Assembly (NCBI GenBank): GCA_003457135.1
Contig: DMSQ01000017.1
Span: 1-64,000 of the forward strand
Direction: 5' to 3'
Length of the DNA: 64,000 nt
DNA from: Prolixibacteraceae bacterium
Lineage (GTDB): Bacteria > Bacteroidota > Bacteroidia > Bacteroidales > Prolixibacteraceae
Part shown: positions 51,748 to 60,995 of the stretch, one piece after another
Position numbering within the stretch: the stretch's first letter is position 1
How the letters are laid out: the number at the start of each line of letters is the position of its first letter
Translations under genes and position numbers: made by a program
The notes under the pieces: model-generated
Seen by the model: only the letters and a program-made list of their open reading frames with translations
What the model was told of the DNA's origin: nothing
Databases searched by the model: none

Positions 51748-53403
51748 ATGCAAACAGAAAAATCTGATTCGCAGGAATTAAAGACTATTCGTGAGGAATT
51801 ACATCAATTAAATACCCGGATCACGCGTCTTGAAGCCTTATTTGATAAACAAAAAGGGACAAAAAGTCAAATCCCTGCAATTGATTCTGAACAGCCGGAT
51901 GATGATTTCGAACTGAATTTTTCATCCAAATCAGATGATTCAATTGAATTTCGGGTTGGTGAATACGGGATGGCGTGGCTTGGCAACATCGTATTACTTT
52001 TTGGAATATCCTTTCTGGTTCAATATCTGCAAAATTCAGGTTATAAGGTATTTTCAGCATTGATTGGATTTATTTTAGTTGGGGGGATATATGCAGGAGC
52101 CTACTATACGCGCCAATCCTTATCGTACCTGTCCAAACTTTTTGCCTATACCGGCCATCTGCTATTGTTTTACATGATGCTAAGGCTTCACTTTTTTCAG
52201 GATGATCCTTTAATCCCGAACAATCTGGCCGGACATTTCGCTTTGGTACTTGTCCCCGGCGTCCTGTTATACCTTTCGTATGGCCGTAAATCACAACTAT
52301 TGGCAGGAATAGCTTTACTGATGCTTTTATTTTCTGGTATTATCAGCAATTCAGTACCATTTGCTTCAGGAATAACAACACTTGTTGCACTCCTGTCGGT
52401 CATACTTTTCTACAGGTTGGGCTGGCTTAAAATTGTTTTTATATTTATTTTTCTGATCTACCTGGGTCATTTAAACTGGTTTTTAAACAGTCCGTTTCTG
52501 GGCAACAAACTTGAGTTTATTAAATCACCCGGAATTGGATATTTCCATCTGTTTGCAACCGGTTTCATAATCTCCATTCTCGCCCTGCTACCAAAAAAGG
52601 AAGACGTTTCAGATGATTTTATCATTACCTCGGTCGTATGGAACGGACTGCTTTTTACATTAGTCCTAGCATTAACCGTGGTTACGTATTTAAGCCATAA
52701 CTATGTTCCTGTTTTCGCTGTTCTGGCCATTGTTTGCCTGATCTATTCGGTTATACTTCAATCCCGTTCATATCTGAAAATCACGGCATCCATGTACGCA
52801 CTGTATGGTTTTCTTGCCTTGAGTGTTGCATTTTATGGGATACTTCTCTTCCCAAAAGTCTATATGCTCCTGGCGCTTCAAAGTTTGCTTGTAGTTTCCA
52901 TGGCACTTTGGTTTCGTTCCAGGTTCATTGTGGTAATGAATACTTTCCTCTTTCTGATTTTGATGATATTTTACTTGTCATCACAGGCAAATCATAACCC
53001 TACCAGTTTTTCGTTTATGTTGGTCGCTTTTATTACTGCCCGGATCATCAACCTGAAAAAAGAACGGTTAAATATAAAAACAGAGTACATCAGGAACCTT
53101 TATCTGGTTATTGGATTCGTGATGACACTGGTTGCCTTCTACCATGCAGTTCCTGAATCATACATTACTGTTTCATGGATTACGGCTGCCATCCTTTTCT
53201 TTATTCTTGGCCGGCTAATTAATAATATCAAATACCGATGGCTTGCAATTGGCATTATAGTGGTATCGTTCGTTAAACTCATTTTTTTCGATATGTCGGA
53301 TATTGATATTGGGTTCCGGGTTTTGGTTTTCCTGTTCCTGGCAATTATCTCAATAGCAGTATCTGTTCTATACACCAAGTACCTGATCAAAAAGAAGGAA
53401 TAA
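51748..53403 (+). CDS. DUF2339-like polytopic membrane protein
   Basis: The 551-residue protein begins with a short coiled coil (LKTIREELHQLNTRITRLEA) and an acidic linker, then about 14 membrane helices. FRVGEYGMAWLGNIVLLFGI at the first helix and the closing RWLAIGIIVVSFVKLIFFD with FRVLVFLFLAIISI are the marks of DUF2339 proteins. Function unknown. It lies 13 bases after the first NrfD gene and directly before the second module, so it is likely part of the same transcript; whether it belongs to the complexes is not known. Confidence 0.85.
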   Translation: MQTEKSDSQELKTIREELHQLNTRITRLEALFDKQKGTKSQIPAIDSEQPDDDFELNFSSKSDDSIEFRVGEYGMAWLGNIVLLFGISFLVQYLQNSGYKVFSALIGFILVGGIYAGAYYTRQSLSYLSKLFAYTGHLLLFYMMLRLHFFQDDPLIPNNLAGHFALVLVPGVLLYLSYGRKSQLLAGIALLMLLFSGIISNSVPFASGITTLVALLSVILFYRLGWLKIVFIFIFLIYLGHLNWFLNSPFLGNKLEFIKSPGIGYFHLFATGFIISILALLPKKEDVSDDFIITSVVWNGLLFTLVLALTVVTYLSHNYVPVFAVLAIVCLIYSVILQSRSYLKITASMYALYGFLALSVAFYGILLFPKVYMLLALQSLLVVSMALWFRSRFIVVMNTFLFLILMIFYLSSQANHNPTSFSFMLVAFITARIINLKKERLNIKTEYIRNLYLVIGFVMTLVAFYHAVPESYITVSWITAAILFFILGRLINNIKYRWLAIGIIVVSFVKLIFFDMSDIDIGFRVLVFLFLAIISIAVSVLYTKYLIKKKE

Positions 53404-53493
53404 TGCGAATCAATGGCTCATTCAATCCGGGCCGGAAAAATTGATTTTTATCAGCGTTAATTATTTATTTATCAGAAAAGTAAATTTACCAGG

Positions 53494-54072
53494 ATGCATA
53501 AAAATTACGAATACATCAAACGACCTGTTGTCTTAATGGCATTTTCATTGTTTCTGTATATCGGTTGCCGGCAAAAAGAAGCAGACAACACGAAGCTAAT
53601 TCAAGTTCCTGAAGTAAAAGAAGCTAGCATTTCGATAGGAGAAGCTCAGGAAAATGCGATCGAACTTCCGCCTTTCAGCGATGGAATATTTCCCTGCAGC
53701 GACTGTCATACAGATTTAACCCCCAATCCGGTGAAAAGAGAATTAGTGGACATGCACGATGACATTTCGGCTATGTTTGATCATGACAAAGAAAACCGTT
53801 GGTGTACCGATTGCCATGATTTGAGTAACAGGGACTTTCTAAAGTTGGCAAGTGGAAAATTACTGGATTTCAAGGAATCATATAAGCTATGTGGACAGTG
53901 CCACGGTGAAAAACTAAGGGACTGGAAAGTTGGGGTTCATGGAAAGAGAACGGGTAATTGGAACGGGAAAAAAGAATATCTGCTTTGCGTTCATTGTCAC
54001 AATCCGCACTCTCCAAAATTCCAGCAAATAGCTCCGGAACCTCCACCAATCAGACAGGAAGATATTAATTAG
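53494..54072 (+). CDS. Tetraheme cytochrome c lipoprotein (module 2)
   Basis: The 192-residue protein has a lipoprotein-type signal (LFLYIGC, residues about 20-27) and four haem motifs: CSDCH, CTDCH, CGQCH and CVHCH. His residues in VDMHDD, FDHDK, VGVHGKR and NPHSP can be distal ligands. It shares the last motif context (CxxCHNPH) with the module 1 protein, which suggests common origin. A spacer of 240 bases (54073-54314) separates it from the ferredoxin gene. Confidence 0.9.
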   Translation: MHKNYEYIKRPVVLMAFSLFLYIGCRQKEADNTKLIQVPEVKEASISIGEAQENAIELPPFSDGIFPCSDCHTDLTPNPVKRELVDMHDDISAMFDHDKENRWCTDCHDLSNRDFLKLASGKLLDFKESYKLCGQCHGEKLRDWKVGVHGKRTGNWNGKKEYLLCVHCHNPHSPKFQQIAPEPPPIRQEDIN

Positions 54073-54314
54073 TACCTTATTATCTTCGATATAGCCCATA
54101 TAGAATTACATAAATATAGATGAAAATGTTATCAAGTTGTCAGGTTATCGAGTTGTCAAAAAAAGCACCAGAGGTGCGTAATATTTGTAGAAAGAGAAAT
54201 TAAAGAATGAGAATCGTCCGAATGATGAAGCTGAATCAAGCTTGGACCTCTTTTCGGACGAAATAGAATCAACCTTAAAAAGAAGTTTGATAAAAGTTTT
54301 TAAAATTTGAAATC
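54073..54314. repeat. Spacer with GCACC-AGA-GGTGC palindromic repeat
   Basis: AAAGCACCAGAGGTGCGTAA then TATTTGTAGAAA (about 54162-54193) is centred on the palindrome GCACC-AGA-GGTGC. I recall similar short elements in spacers of other Bacteroidota, but this was not checked. Upstream, the word GTTGTCA occurs three times in variants (54136-54157). No gene is seen; a promoter for the ferredoxin/NrfD part is possible. Confidence 0.5.
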
Positions 54315-55214
54315 ATGGTAACGATGAAAAAGGAAAATTCACGAAGGTCGTTTTTCAAAAATATATCCCTGGCATCACTCTCGGCGCTTGCACTCAACGG
54401 ATGCGACTCAAAGGCCCTGACAGAGTTTCTTCAACGGAATTTCAGGACCTTGTCGAAAAAAGAAAAAAATGACATCGTCAAAAATCTGGAAGTAAAATAC
54501 AAAGAAACCTACGGAAAAGAATTTCATGTATCGGCTGAACCTGCCATGGAAGGGGTTTTGTTTGGATATGCTTTGGATTTATCGCGTTGTATTGGCTGCC
54601 GGAAATGTGTTTATGCCTGCGTTAGTGAAAACAATCAGTCGCGTGAACCGCAGATTCATTGGATACAGGTGCTCGAAATGGAAAAAGAAAAAGGGATTGA
54701 TCTGGCACATTCAAATGTTCACTATAATCCTGAAAAAGTTCCGGAAAAAGGGAAATCTTATTTTCCGGTAGCCTGTCAGCAGTGCCGGAATCCACAGTGT
54801 ACAACCGTATGCCCGGTGAAGGCTACCTGGCAGGAACCTGACGGAATTGTAGTGGTTGATTACAACTGGTGTATTGGCTGCAGGTATTGCATGGCAGCCT
54901 GCCCTTACGGAGCTAGGCACTTCAATTGGGGACAGCCAAATGTTCCGGCAGAAGAAATAACTACTGAAATGCATTATCTGGGCAACAGACCAAGAGTGAA
55001 AGGGGTTGTCGAAAAATGTACGTTTTGTATCCAACGGGTAAGGGTAGGCAAATATCCTTCTTGTGTTGAAATTTGTCCGGTAGGGGCCCGGAAATTTGGG
55101 AATCTTTTGGATTCGGAGAGTGAAATCAGATATATTTTGGAAAATAAACGTGTATTTGTCTTGAAACAAGAATTAAACACCCAACCCAAATTCTATTATT
55201 TCTTTGGTATATAA
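54315..55214 (+). CDS. Tat-exported four-cluster ferredoxin lipoprotein (module 2)
   Basis: The 299-residue protein has a Tat motif NSRRSFFKNISLASLSALAL followed by NGC, so it is likely both Tat-exported and lipid-modified. Four [4Fe-4S] sites follow: CIGCRKCVYACVSEN, CQQCRNPQCTTVCP, CIGCRYCMAACPYGA and CTFCIQRVRVGKYPSCVEIC. It is a paralogue of the module 1 ferredoxin with a longer N-terminal part (about 35-85). It should hand electrons between the lipoprotein cytochrome and the NrfD protein encoded 29 bases downstream. Confidence 0.94.
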   Translation: MVTMKKENSRRSFFKNISLASLSALALNGCDSKALTEFLQRNFRTLSKKEKNDIVKNLEVKYKETYGKEFHVSAEPAMEGVLFGYALDLSRCIGCRKCVYACVSENNQSREPQIHWIQVLEMEKEKGIDLAHSNVHYNPEKVPEKGKSYFPVACQQCRNPQCTTVCPVKATWQEPDGIVVVDYNWCIGCRYCMAACPYGARHFNWGQPNVPAEEITTEMHYLGNRPRVKGVVEKCTFCIQRVRVGKYPSCVEICPVGARKFGNLLDSESEIRYILENKRVFVLKQELNTQPKFYYFFGI

Positions 55215-55243
55215 CCGGTTAGCATATCTAAAAATATACAGTT

Positions 55244-56476
55244 ATGAATTTTATTCGTTTTATAACAGGCAGTATAAAAATAATCCTTCAGGGCAGCAAG
55301 GCCTATTATGCATGGCTGATTTTCCTGTTGCTATTAATCCTTTGGGGCGGATTTGGTTATTTCGGACAGCTAAGTGAAGGATTGATAAAAACTCACATGC
55401 GCGATTCGGTTTCCTGGGCTTTTTATATCGGAAATTTCACATTCCTCGTGGGAGTAGCGGCTGCCGCTGTTCTGTTAGTCATACCTGCCTATATTTACGA
55501 CTGGAAACCAATCAAGGAAATTGTAATTTTTGGCGAATTGCTGGCTGTTTGTGCTGTAATTATGTGTATTTCATTTATTGTGGTAGATATAGGAAATCCC
55601 CTCCGGTTTTGGCACATGCTACCTCTGATTGGCACCATGAACTTTCCATCTTCAATGCTTTCCTGGGATTTTTTCGTTCTTAACATCTATTTAATAATTA
55701 ATTTAATTGTAGTGACCTACCTTCTTTATTGTATTTTTTTCAAAAAGGAGTATAATAAATCACTTGTTTTGCCACTGGTTTTAATAAGCATACCCATGGC
55801 TGTGGCCATTCATACAGTAACCGCATTTCTATATAATGCTTTGCCTGCCCGTCCATTTTGGAATAGCGCCTTGCTTGCCCCAAGATTTTTGGCTTCAGCA
55901 TTCTGTTCAGGCCCGGCTATTCTTTTGATTCTATTTCAATTACTTCGGAAAACCACCAAATTTGAAATTAAAGACGAAGCTATCTGGAAAATCGCTGAAC
56001 TTATGGTTTATGCCATGTTCATTTATTTATTCTTTACGATTGCCGAACTGTTTAAAGAATTTTATTCGGGAACCGAACATCTGTTGTATTGGAAATACCT
56101 GCTTTTCGGAATAGGCGATAACAATGAAATTGTTGTTTACAGTTGGTTGTCAATTATTATGGGATGTATTGCTTTTATACTTTTCTTAATTCCAAAAACC
56201 CGTATGAATTTCGTGACCCTGAATATCGGCGCAGTTCTTATTTATGCCAGCGTTTATGTCGAAAAAGGAATTGCTCTTATTATTCCCGGATTTACACCTG
56301 ATGTATTAGGCCAAATATATGTATATACACCTTCAATGACCGAGATCAGAACCGCTGCAATGATATTTTCTCTTGGATTTTTACTCTTCACTTTTTTAGT
56401 AAAAGTTGCAATAGCCATTGTATTTGAAGATTACAACATAGACGTTCTGAATCAGAAAAAAAATGCCTTAAATTAA
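55244..56476 (+). CDS. NrfD/PsrC-type membrane protein (module 2)
   Basis: The 410-residue protein has about ten membrane helices. It carries FYIGNFTFLVGVAAAAVLLV, FIVVDIGNPLRFWHMLPLIG and, near the end, GIALIIPGFTPDVLGQIYVY with RTAAMIFSLGFLLF, as in the NrfD members of Dsr/Hme and alternative complex III-type assemblies (related to HmcC/DsrP). It is more distant from the module 1 NrfD than a recent duplicate would be. It likely reacts with menaquinone. Confidence 0.9.
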   Translation: MNFIRFITGSIKIILQGSKAYYAWLIFLLLLILWGGFGYFGQLSEGLIKTHMRDSVSWAFYIGNFTFLVGVAAAAVLLVIPAYIYDWKPIKEIVIFGELLAVCAVIMCISFIVVDIGNPLRFWHMLPLIGTMNFPSSMLSWDFFVLNIYLIINLIVVTYLLYCIFFKKEYNKSLVLPLVLISIPMAVAIHTVTAFLYNALPARPFWNSALLAPRFLASAFCSGPAILLILFQLLRKTTKFEIKDEAIWKIAELMVYAMFIYLFFTIAELFKEFYSGTEHLLYWKYLLFGIGDNNEIVVYSWLSIIMGCIAFILFLIPKTRMNFVTLNIGAVLIYASVYVEKGIALIIPGFTPDVLGQIYVYTPSMTEIRTAAMIFSLGFLLFTFLVKVAIAIVFEDYNIDVLNQKKNALN

Positions 56477-57129
56477 ATCCGGAATTTAGTATTGATTCCA
56501 AAAACATTGTATTCTTTCCACTCCATAGTGGGCCTGGTCAAATGGTAACAATAGTAAAGGTCGATACCCAGGTTATCAAGGTTCAGTATATGAAATCCGC
56601 CATACAAACGAATAGTTTGAACCTTCAGGGAATAAATATTCGAGAATATTTCATCCATAATATACGGCTTGGGCAGCTTGCTGGCCGAACGGACAAAAAA
56701 ATCAACATTGGTTATATTATCGAAAGTATATTGGGTTTCAAAAACCTTAAAAGTTCTGATGGCAACACGGTTGGCAAATCGTATTTTAACATTTCCTGGT
56801 TTACCAGAATAGACTCCATAAAACATATACGCTCCGCCTGGATTCCAGATTTCTGATTTATAGGTCTCATTCAGACGAAGACCCAACCCTAAAGAAAAAT
56901 GATCAGATAATTTGCGATAGCCGGCCAAATCGAAATGAAGGTAATCAAACCGGCCAATCTGAATGTTGAAATGATCCTTATTTGAAAGCACAAATTCAGT
57001 TTTATCATTTAATAAATAACTTATGCCCGTTGAATTCCAGAAGAAAGAACCATCATTGCCCAGTTGCCCAAATCCTTTTGAAGTTAGAATTGACATAAAC
57101 AAGATTAATAGGAAAACGTATTTTATCAT
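56473..57129 (-). CDS. DUF2490-like outer-membrane beta-barrel protein
   Basis: The 218-residue protein has a signal peptide (ending SKGFGQ) and alternating amphipathic strands up to a final FGINTKFRI. The pattern FFWNSTGISYLLNDKTEFVL, then HFSLGLGLRLNETY and NRVAIRTFKVFETQY, resembles DUF2490, a small barrel family in Bacteroidota. It is convergent to the second NrfD gene and overlaps it by four bases. Function unknown. Confidence 0.7.
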   Translation of the reverse strand: MIKYVFLLILFMSILTSKGFGQLGNDGSFFWNSTGISYLLNDKTEFVLSNKDHFNIQIGRFDYLHFDLAGYRKLSDHFSLGLGLRLNETYKSEIWNPGGAYMFYGVYSGKPGNVKIRFANRVAIRTFKVFETQYTFDNITNVDFFVRSASKLPKPYIMDEIFSNIYSLKVQTIRLYGGFHILNLDNLGIDLYYCYHLTRPTMEWKEYNVFGINTKFRI

Positions 57130-57228
57130 GATAAAAATTGAATTTTTTGCCAGCGAATTATACCTTTAAAGTTTTGAATTCGCAAAAATATAATAAATAC
57201 TCATCAACCCGCTAAAATAAACCTACCA

Positions 57229-58125
57229 ATGTCAAGATTCTTATTAGTCACGCTTTCATTATTTATCGGAATTTCAGGAGTTTGTAAAAAAAATAGTGAT
57301 CAACTGCAACTGATTGCCAAAGATGCAAAAGTGACCAAAGCCGGTGGCGGATACATTTTTACCGAAGGGCCATCGGTTGCAGCCGATGGCCGTGTATTTT
57401 TTACCGATCAGCCCAACGACAAAATTGATGTCTGGGACGAAGACGGAACCATTACCACTTTTATGCAGCCTTGCGACCGGTCGAACGGAACATATTTCAA
57501 CAAAAATGGTGAATTGGTGGTCTGCGCCGACCTGCACAACCGGCTTGTCGCAATAAATATGGACAAAAAAATGCGCACCCTGGCTGAAAACTTCAACGGT
57601 CAGCCGCTGAATGCCCCAAACGATTTGTGGATTGCGCCCAACGGCGGAATCTATTTTTCTGACCCCTATTATCACCGCGGTTACTGGGAACCGGGCCGAA
57701 AAGAACTTCAGGATAAACGTGGCGTTTACTTCCTTAATACAAATGGAAAAGTAATCCGCGTGATTGACGATTACAAACAACCGAACGGCCTGATAGGTAC
57801 TCCTGACGGAAAAACGCTGTACGTAAGTGATATCAACGATGGAAAAATATGGAAATACACGATTAACCAGGATGGTACTCTCAGCAATAAAACTTTTTTT
57901 GCCCCTGAGGGATCAGATGGAATGACCATTGACAATCAGGGAAATGTTTACCTGACCAACAAAGTCGTATCTGTATTCAATCCGAAAGGCAAAAACATAG
58001 CACGGATTGAAGTCCCTGAACAACCTTCGAACGTTTGTTTCGGGGGCAAAAAACGTAATATTCTTTTTATTACTGCCCGAACTTCGGTTTATACCCTGAA
58101 GATGAAGGTTAAAGGAGTACAATAA
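57229..58125 (+). CDS. SMP-30/gluconolactonase-like secreted beta-propeller
   Basis: The 298-residue protein has an N-terminal hydrophobic export segment (about 3-18). It shows the SMP-30 six-blade pattern with metal-ligand residues: Glu in YIFTEGPSVAADGRVFFTD, Asn in LNAPNDLWIAPNGGIYFSD and Asp in EGSDGMTIDNQGNVYLTN. Family members hydrolyse sugar lactones. Its stop overlaps the start of the glycerol kinase gene (TAATG), so the two are translated together. Confidence 0.9.
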   Translation: MSRFLLVTLSLFIGISGVCKKNSDQLQLIAKDAKVTKAGGGYIFTEGPSVAADGRVFFTDQPNDKIDVWDEDGTITTFMQPCDRSNGTYFNKNGELVVCADLHNRLVAINMDKKMRTLAENFNGQPLNAPNDLWIAPNGGIYFSDPYYHRGYWEPGRKELQDKRGVYFLNTNGKVIRVIDDYKQPNGLIGTPDGKTLYVSDINDGKIWKYTINQDGTLSNKTFFAPEGSDGMTIDNQGNVYLTNKVVSVFNPKGKNIARIEVPEQPSNVCFGGKKRNILFITARTSVYTLKMKVKGVQ

Positions 58126-59624
58126 TGATGAAAAAATTCATACTGGCCCTCGATCAGGGCACTACCAGTTCGCGGGCCATTGTTTTCGATCACCGTGGAA
58201 GGGCGCTTGCCACTGCACAGAAAGAGTTTAGACAATTCTATCCTCAATCCGGATGGGTTGAACACGATCCTGAAGAAATCTGGTCAACCCAGGCTGGCAT
58301 GGCTGTAGAAGCAATAACTAAAGCCGGCCTGGAAATCACTAACATTGCTGCCTTTGGAATTACCAACCAGCGCGAAACAACTGTGGTTTGGAACCGGAAA
58401 ACAGGCAAGCCCATTTACAACGCTATCGTGTGGCAGGACCGTCGAACAGCAAACCTGTGCGACCAGCTCAAAGCCGATGGATTGAGTTCGGTGGTTCTCG
58501 AGAAAACAGGTCTGATCATTGACTCTTACTTTTCGGCGACCAAGATCAAATGGATTCTTGACCATGTTAAAGGGGCACGCAGACAGGCCGAATCAGGAAA
58601 ACTGGCATTCGGAACCATTGACAGTTGGTTGGTTTGGAACCTTTCACGTGGAAAACTACACATTACCGATGTTTCGAATGCCTCGCGAACCATGCTTTTC
58701 AACATTAACACTTTACAGTGGGACAAGGAATTGCTTCACATTTTCAACATTCCTGAAAGTATGCTTCCTGAAGTCAGGTCGTCAAGCGAAGTCTATGGCT
58801 ATTCTTCCAGTCAGCTTTCTCCTGAAATTGCCATTGCCGGAATTGCAGGCGACCAGCAGGCTGCCCTGTTTGGTCAGATGTGCATCGAACCGGGAATGGT
58901 AAAAAACACCTATGGTACAGGCTGTTTCATGATGAAAAACATCGGAAGTAAACCTATCATATCGAAAAATAAACTGCTCACCACGGTAGCCTGGAAAATA
59001 GGTCAGGATACGACCTACGCCCTCGAAGGCAGTATTTTTATAGCAGGGGCAGTAGTTCAATGGCTTCGTGACGAACTTGGGATCATCAAAAAATCGGCTG
59101 ATATCGAAAAACTCGCGGCCAAAGTGAAGGATAGCGATGGGGTTTACTTCGTGCCAGCTTTCGCCGGATTGGGCGCTCCCCACTGGAATCAACATGCCCG
59201 TGGCACCCTGGTTGGCATTACAAGGGGCACGACTGCCGCCCACATTGCCAAAGCTGCCCTCGACAGCATTGCATATCAAACCTACGATGTGTTGCTGGCC
59301 ATGCAAAACGATACGAAAATCGAAATCGGCGAATTACGGGTTGATGGCGGAGCAACAGTGAATAACAAACTACTTCAGTTTCAGGCCGACATCCTTCAGA
59401 AAAGGGTGATCCGTCCCAAATATACCGAAACCACAGCGCTCGGGGCAGCCTACCTTGCCGGACTTGCAATTGGCTATTGGAGTAACGTGAAGGATCTGAA
59501 AGAGCACTGGCAACTTGGTCGGACTTTTACTCCTGAAATGGAAAAAGAAGAAACCGTCCACCTGATTAAGGAATGGCAGCGGGCTATAAAAGCATCTCAG
59601 GCATGGGCAGATGATAAAGACTAA
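58125..59624 (+). CDS. glpK: Glycerol kinase (FGGY family)
   Basis: The 499-residue protein (ATG at 58125 or the next one at 58128) has the FGGY marks FILALDQGTTSSRAIVFDHR, FGITNQRETTVVW, YNAIVWQDRRTANLC, KNTYGTGCFMM and VDGGATVNNKLLQFQADIL. Length and motifs are those of GlpK, which makes glycerol-3-phosphate from glycerol and ATP. No glpF or glpD gene is adjacent; instead it is coupled to an SMP-30-like gene and followed by glycan enzymes. Related FGGY kinases act on other polyols, so the substrate should be kept open. Confidence 0.9.
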   Translation: MMKKFILALDQGTTSSRAIVFDHRGRALATAQKEFRQFYPQSGWVEHDPEEIWSTQAGMAVEAITKAGLEITNIAAFGITNQRETTVVWNRKTGKPIYNAIVWQDRRTANLCDQLKADGLSSVVLEKTGLIIDSYFSATKIKWILDHVKGARRQAESGKLAFGTIDSWLVWNLSRGKLHITDVSNASRTMLFNINTLQWDKELLHIFNIPESMLPEVRSSSEVYGYSSSQLSPEIAIAGIAGDQQAALFGQMCIEPGMVKNTYGTGCFMMKNIGSKPIISKNKLLTTVAWKIGQDTTYALEGSIFIAGAVVQWLRDELGIIKKSADIEKLAAKVKDSDGVYFVPAFAGLGAPHWNQHARGTLVGITRGTTAAHIAKAALDSIAYQTYDVLLAMQNDTKIEIGELRVDGGATVNNKLLQFQADILQKRVIRPKYTETTALGAAYLAGLAIGYWSNVKDLKEHWQLGRTFTPEMEKEETVHLIKEWQRAIKASQAWADDKD

Positions 59625-59630
59625 TTCAAT

Positions 59631-60752
59631 ATGGACAAAAACTTAACAAATCCTGATCCTTCAATTATAGGAAGGATCGCATCAGTAGATTTCTTTCGTG
59701 GTCTCACCATGTTTCTTTTGATCGGCGAAAGCACCCATTTGTACAGCCATTTCAACAAAATAGAAGGAAGCAGTGTGATGCATTTTATTGCCACACAACT
59801 CGATCATCATGAATGGCACGGATTGTATTTTTGGGACCTGATCCAACCTTTTTTCATGTTTATTGTCGGAGTGGCGATCCCATTTGCAGTGGCCAACCGG
59901 ATCAAAAAAGGAGATTCCGGTCAGACCATTTTGCACCATGCAATCAAACGATCGTTACTGTTACTGTTTTTAGGATGGGCTTTGTATTGTATTGAACCCG
60001 GCGAAATCGTTTTCAGGTTTCAGAACGTCCTGGCGCAATTATCAGTCACTTATATGGTTGCTTTCCTGATATTTAAGAGAAGCTTCACCTTTCAACTGAT
60101 TTTCACATTGGTCGTTCTATTACTCACCGATCTGGCTTACCGGTTTTTTCCTGTTGAAGGTTTTAATCACTCCTGGGTGGCTTTTGAAAACCTTGGGGCC
60201 TGGACCAATAATAAAATTGAGGGCGTTGATAAAACAAGCATCTGGGCATCAATAAACGCCATCCCAACAATAGCTCATACTGTTTGGGGTGTTCTCTTCG
60301 GACAACTCCTGATGAGCACACGGCCAGTAAAAAAGAAAATTCAGATCATGCTGATGGCCGGTCTGGCTGGTTTACTGATAGGTTATTCGCTCGATTTTTT
60401 GAATATCACCCCAATCATTAAAAAGATTTCAACCTCTTCATTTGTGTTTGCCAGCGGAGGTTGGGCCATACTCGCACTCTGCTTCTCATACTGGTTAATT
60501 GATGTGAAAAAGCTATTTGCCAGCGGGTCAAAATTTTTTATCATCGTTGGGATGAACTGCATATTTATTTACCTCTTTTTTCATATCGGAGGCGCCAATC
60601 TAGTCAGCTCGATCTTCGTACCATTTACTAAACTATTCTTTTCGTGGGCCGGCGATATATCGGTGAAAATTGTATCAAGCCTGGCTACCTGGCTATCATT
60701 GTGGTATATGTGTTATTGGTTGTATAAAAACCGGATTTTCATCAAAATTTGA
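59631..60752 (+). CDS. DUF5009/HGSNAT-like membrane acyltransferase
   Basis: The 373-residue protein has about ten membrane helices. The first, RIASVDFFRGLTMFLLIGES, and HHEWHGLYFWDLIQPFFMFI are the marks of the heparan-alpha-glucosaminide N-acetyltransferase-like family (DUF5009), where a His in the second loop region is catalytic. Such proteins acetylate amino sugars across the membrane. It follows glpK after six bases. The stop at 60750 is followed in the same frame by an unrelated gene tail. Confidence 0.88.
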   Translation: MDKNLTNPDPSIIGRIASVDFFRGLTMFLLIGESTHLYSHFNKIEGSSVMHFIATQLDHHEWHGLYFWDLIQPFFMFIVGVAIPFAVANRIKKGDSGQTILHHAIKRSLLLLFLGWALYCIEPGEIVFRFQNVLAQLSVTYMVAFLIFKRSFTFQLIFTLVVLLLTDLAYRFFPVEGFNHSWVAFENLGAWTNNKIEGVDKTSIWASINAIPTIAHTVWGVLFGQLLMSTRPVKKKIQIMLMAGLAGLLIGYSLDFLNITPIIKKISTSSFVFASGGWAILALCFSYWLIDVKKLFASGSKFFIIVGMNCIFIYLFFHIGGANLVSSIFVPFTKLFFSWAGDISVKIVSSLATWLSLWYMCYWLYKNRIFIKI

Positions 60753-60977
60753 AATGAAAGCGAATGGGGATCTCACTTTATGCCCAATCCTGGTAATTAC
60801 AAAGATACTTTGACACTGAATTCGGTACCGGCAGGAAAATATAATCTGGAATGGATTGATCCGATTTCAGGGAAAGAAAAAAACTCTGAAAATCTGAACA
60901 GGGCTGGCGGAAACCTTCAGTTGAAAACACCTGTTTATTCAATTGATATTGCAATGAGAATGAACAGGCAATCCTAA
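60753..60977 (+). pseudogene. C-terminal remnant of a secreted glycoside hydrolase
   Basis: The frame after the acyltransferase stop reads NESEWGSHFMPNPGNYKDTL then TLNSVPAGKYNLEWIDPISG and ends in SIDIAMRMNRQS. This resembles the small C-terminal beta domain of DUF4038- or DUF5060-type glycosidases (words PAGKY..EWIDP.SG). No start codon with the rest of such an enzyme is present; an ATG at 60780 would give only 65 residues. It is most likely the tail of a deleted gene. Confidence 0.6.
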
Positions 60978-60995
60978 AGATTAAACCTGATCACT

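Noticed and set aside
54162..54193. Insertion-sequence end at the GCACC-GGTGC palindrome
   Set aside because: No transposase, no partner end and no target duplication; recorded only as a short spacer repeat.
60750..60752. Readthrough of the acyltransferase TGA to make a longer fusion protein
   Set aside because: The downstream part resembles the tail of a secreted hydrolase and has no signal for recoding; a deletion scar is simpler.
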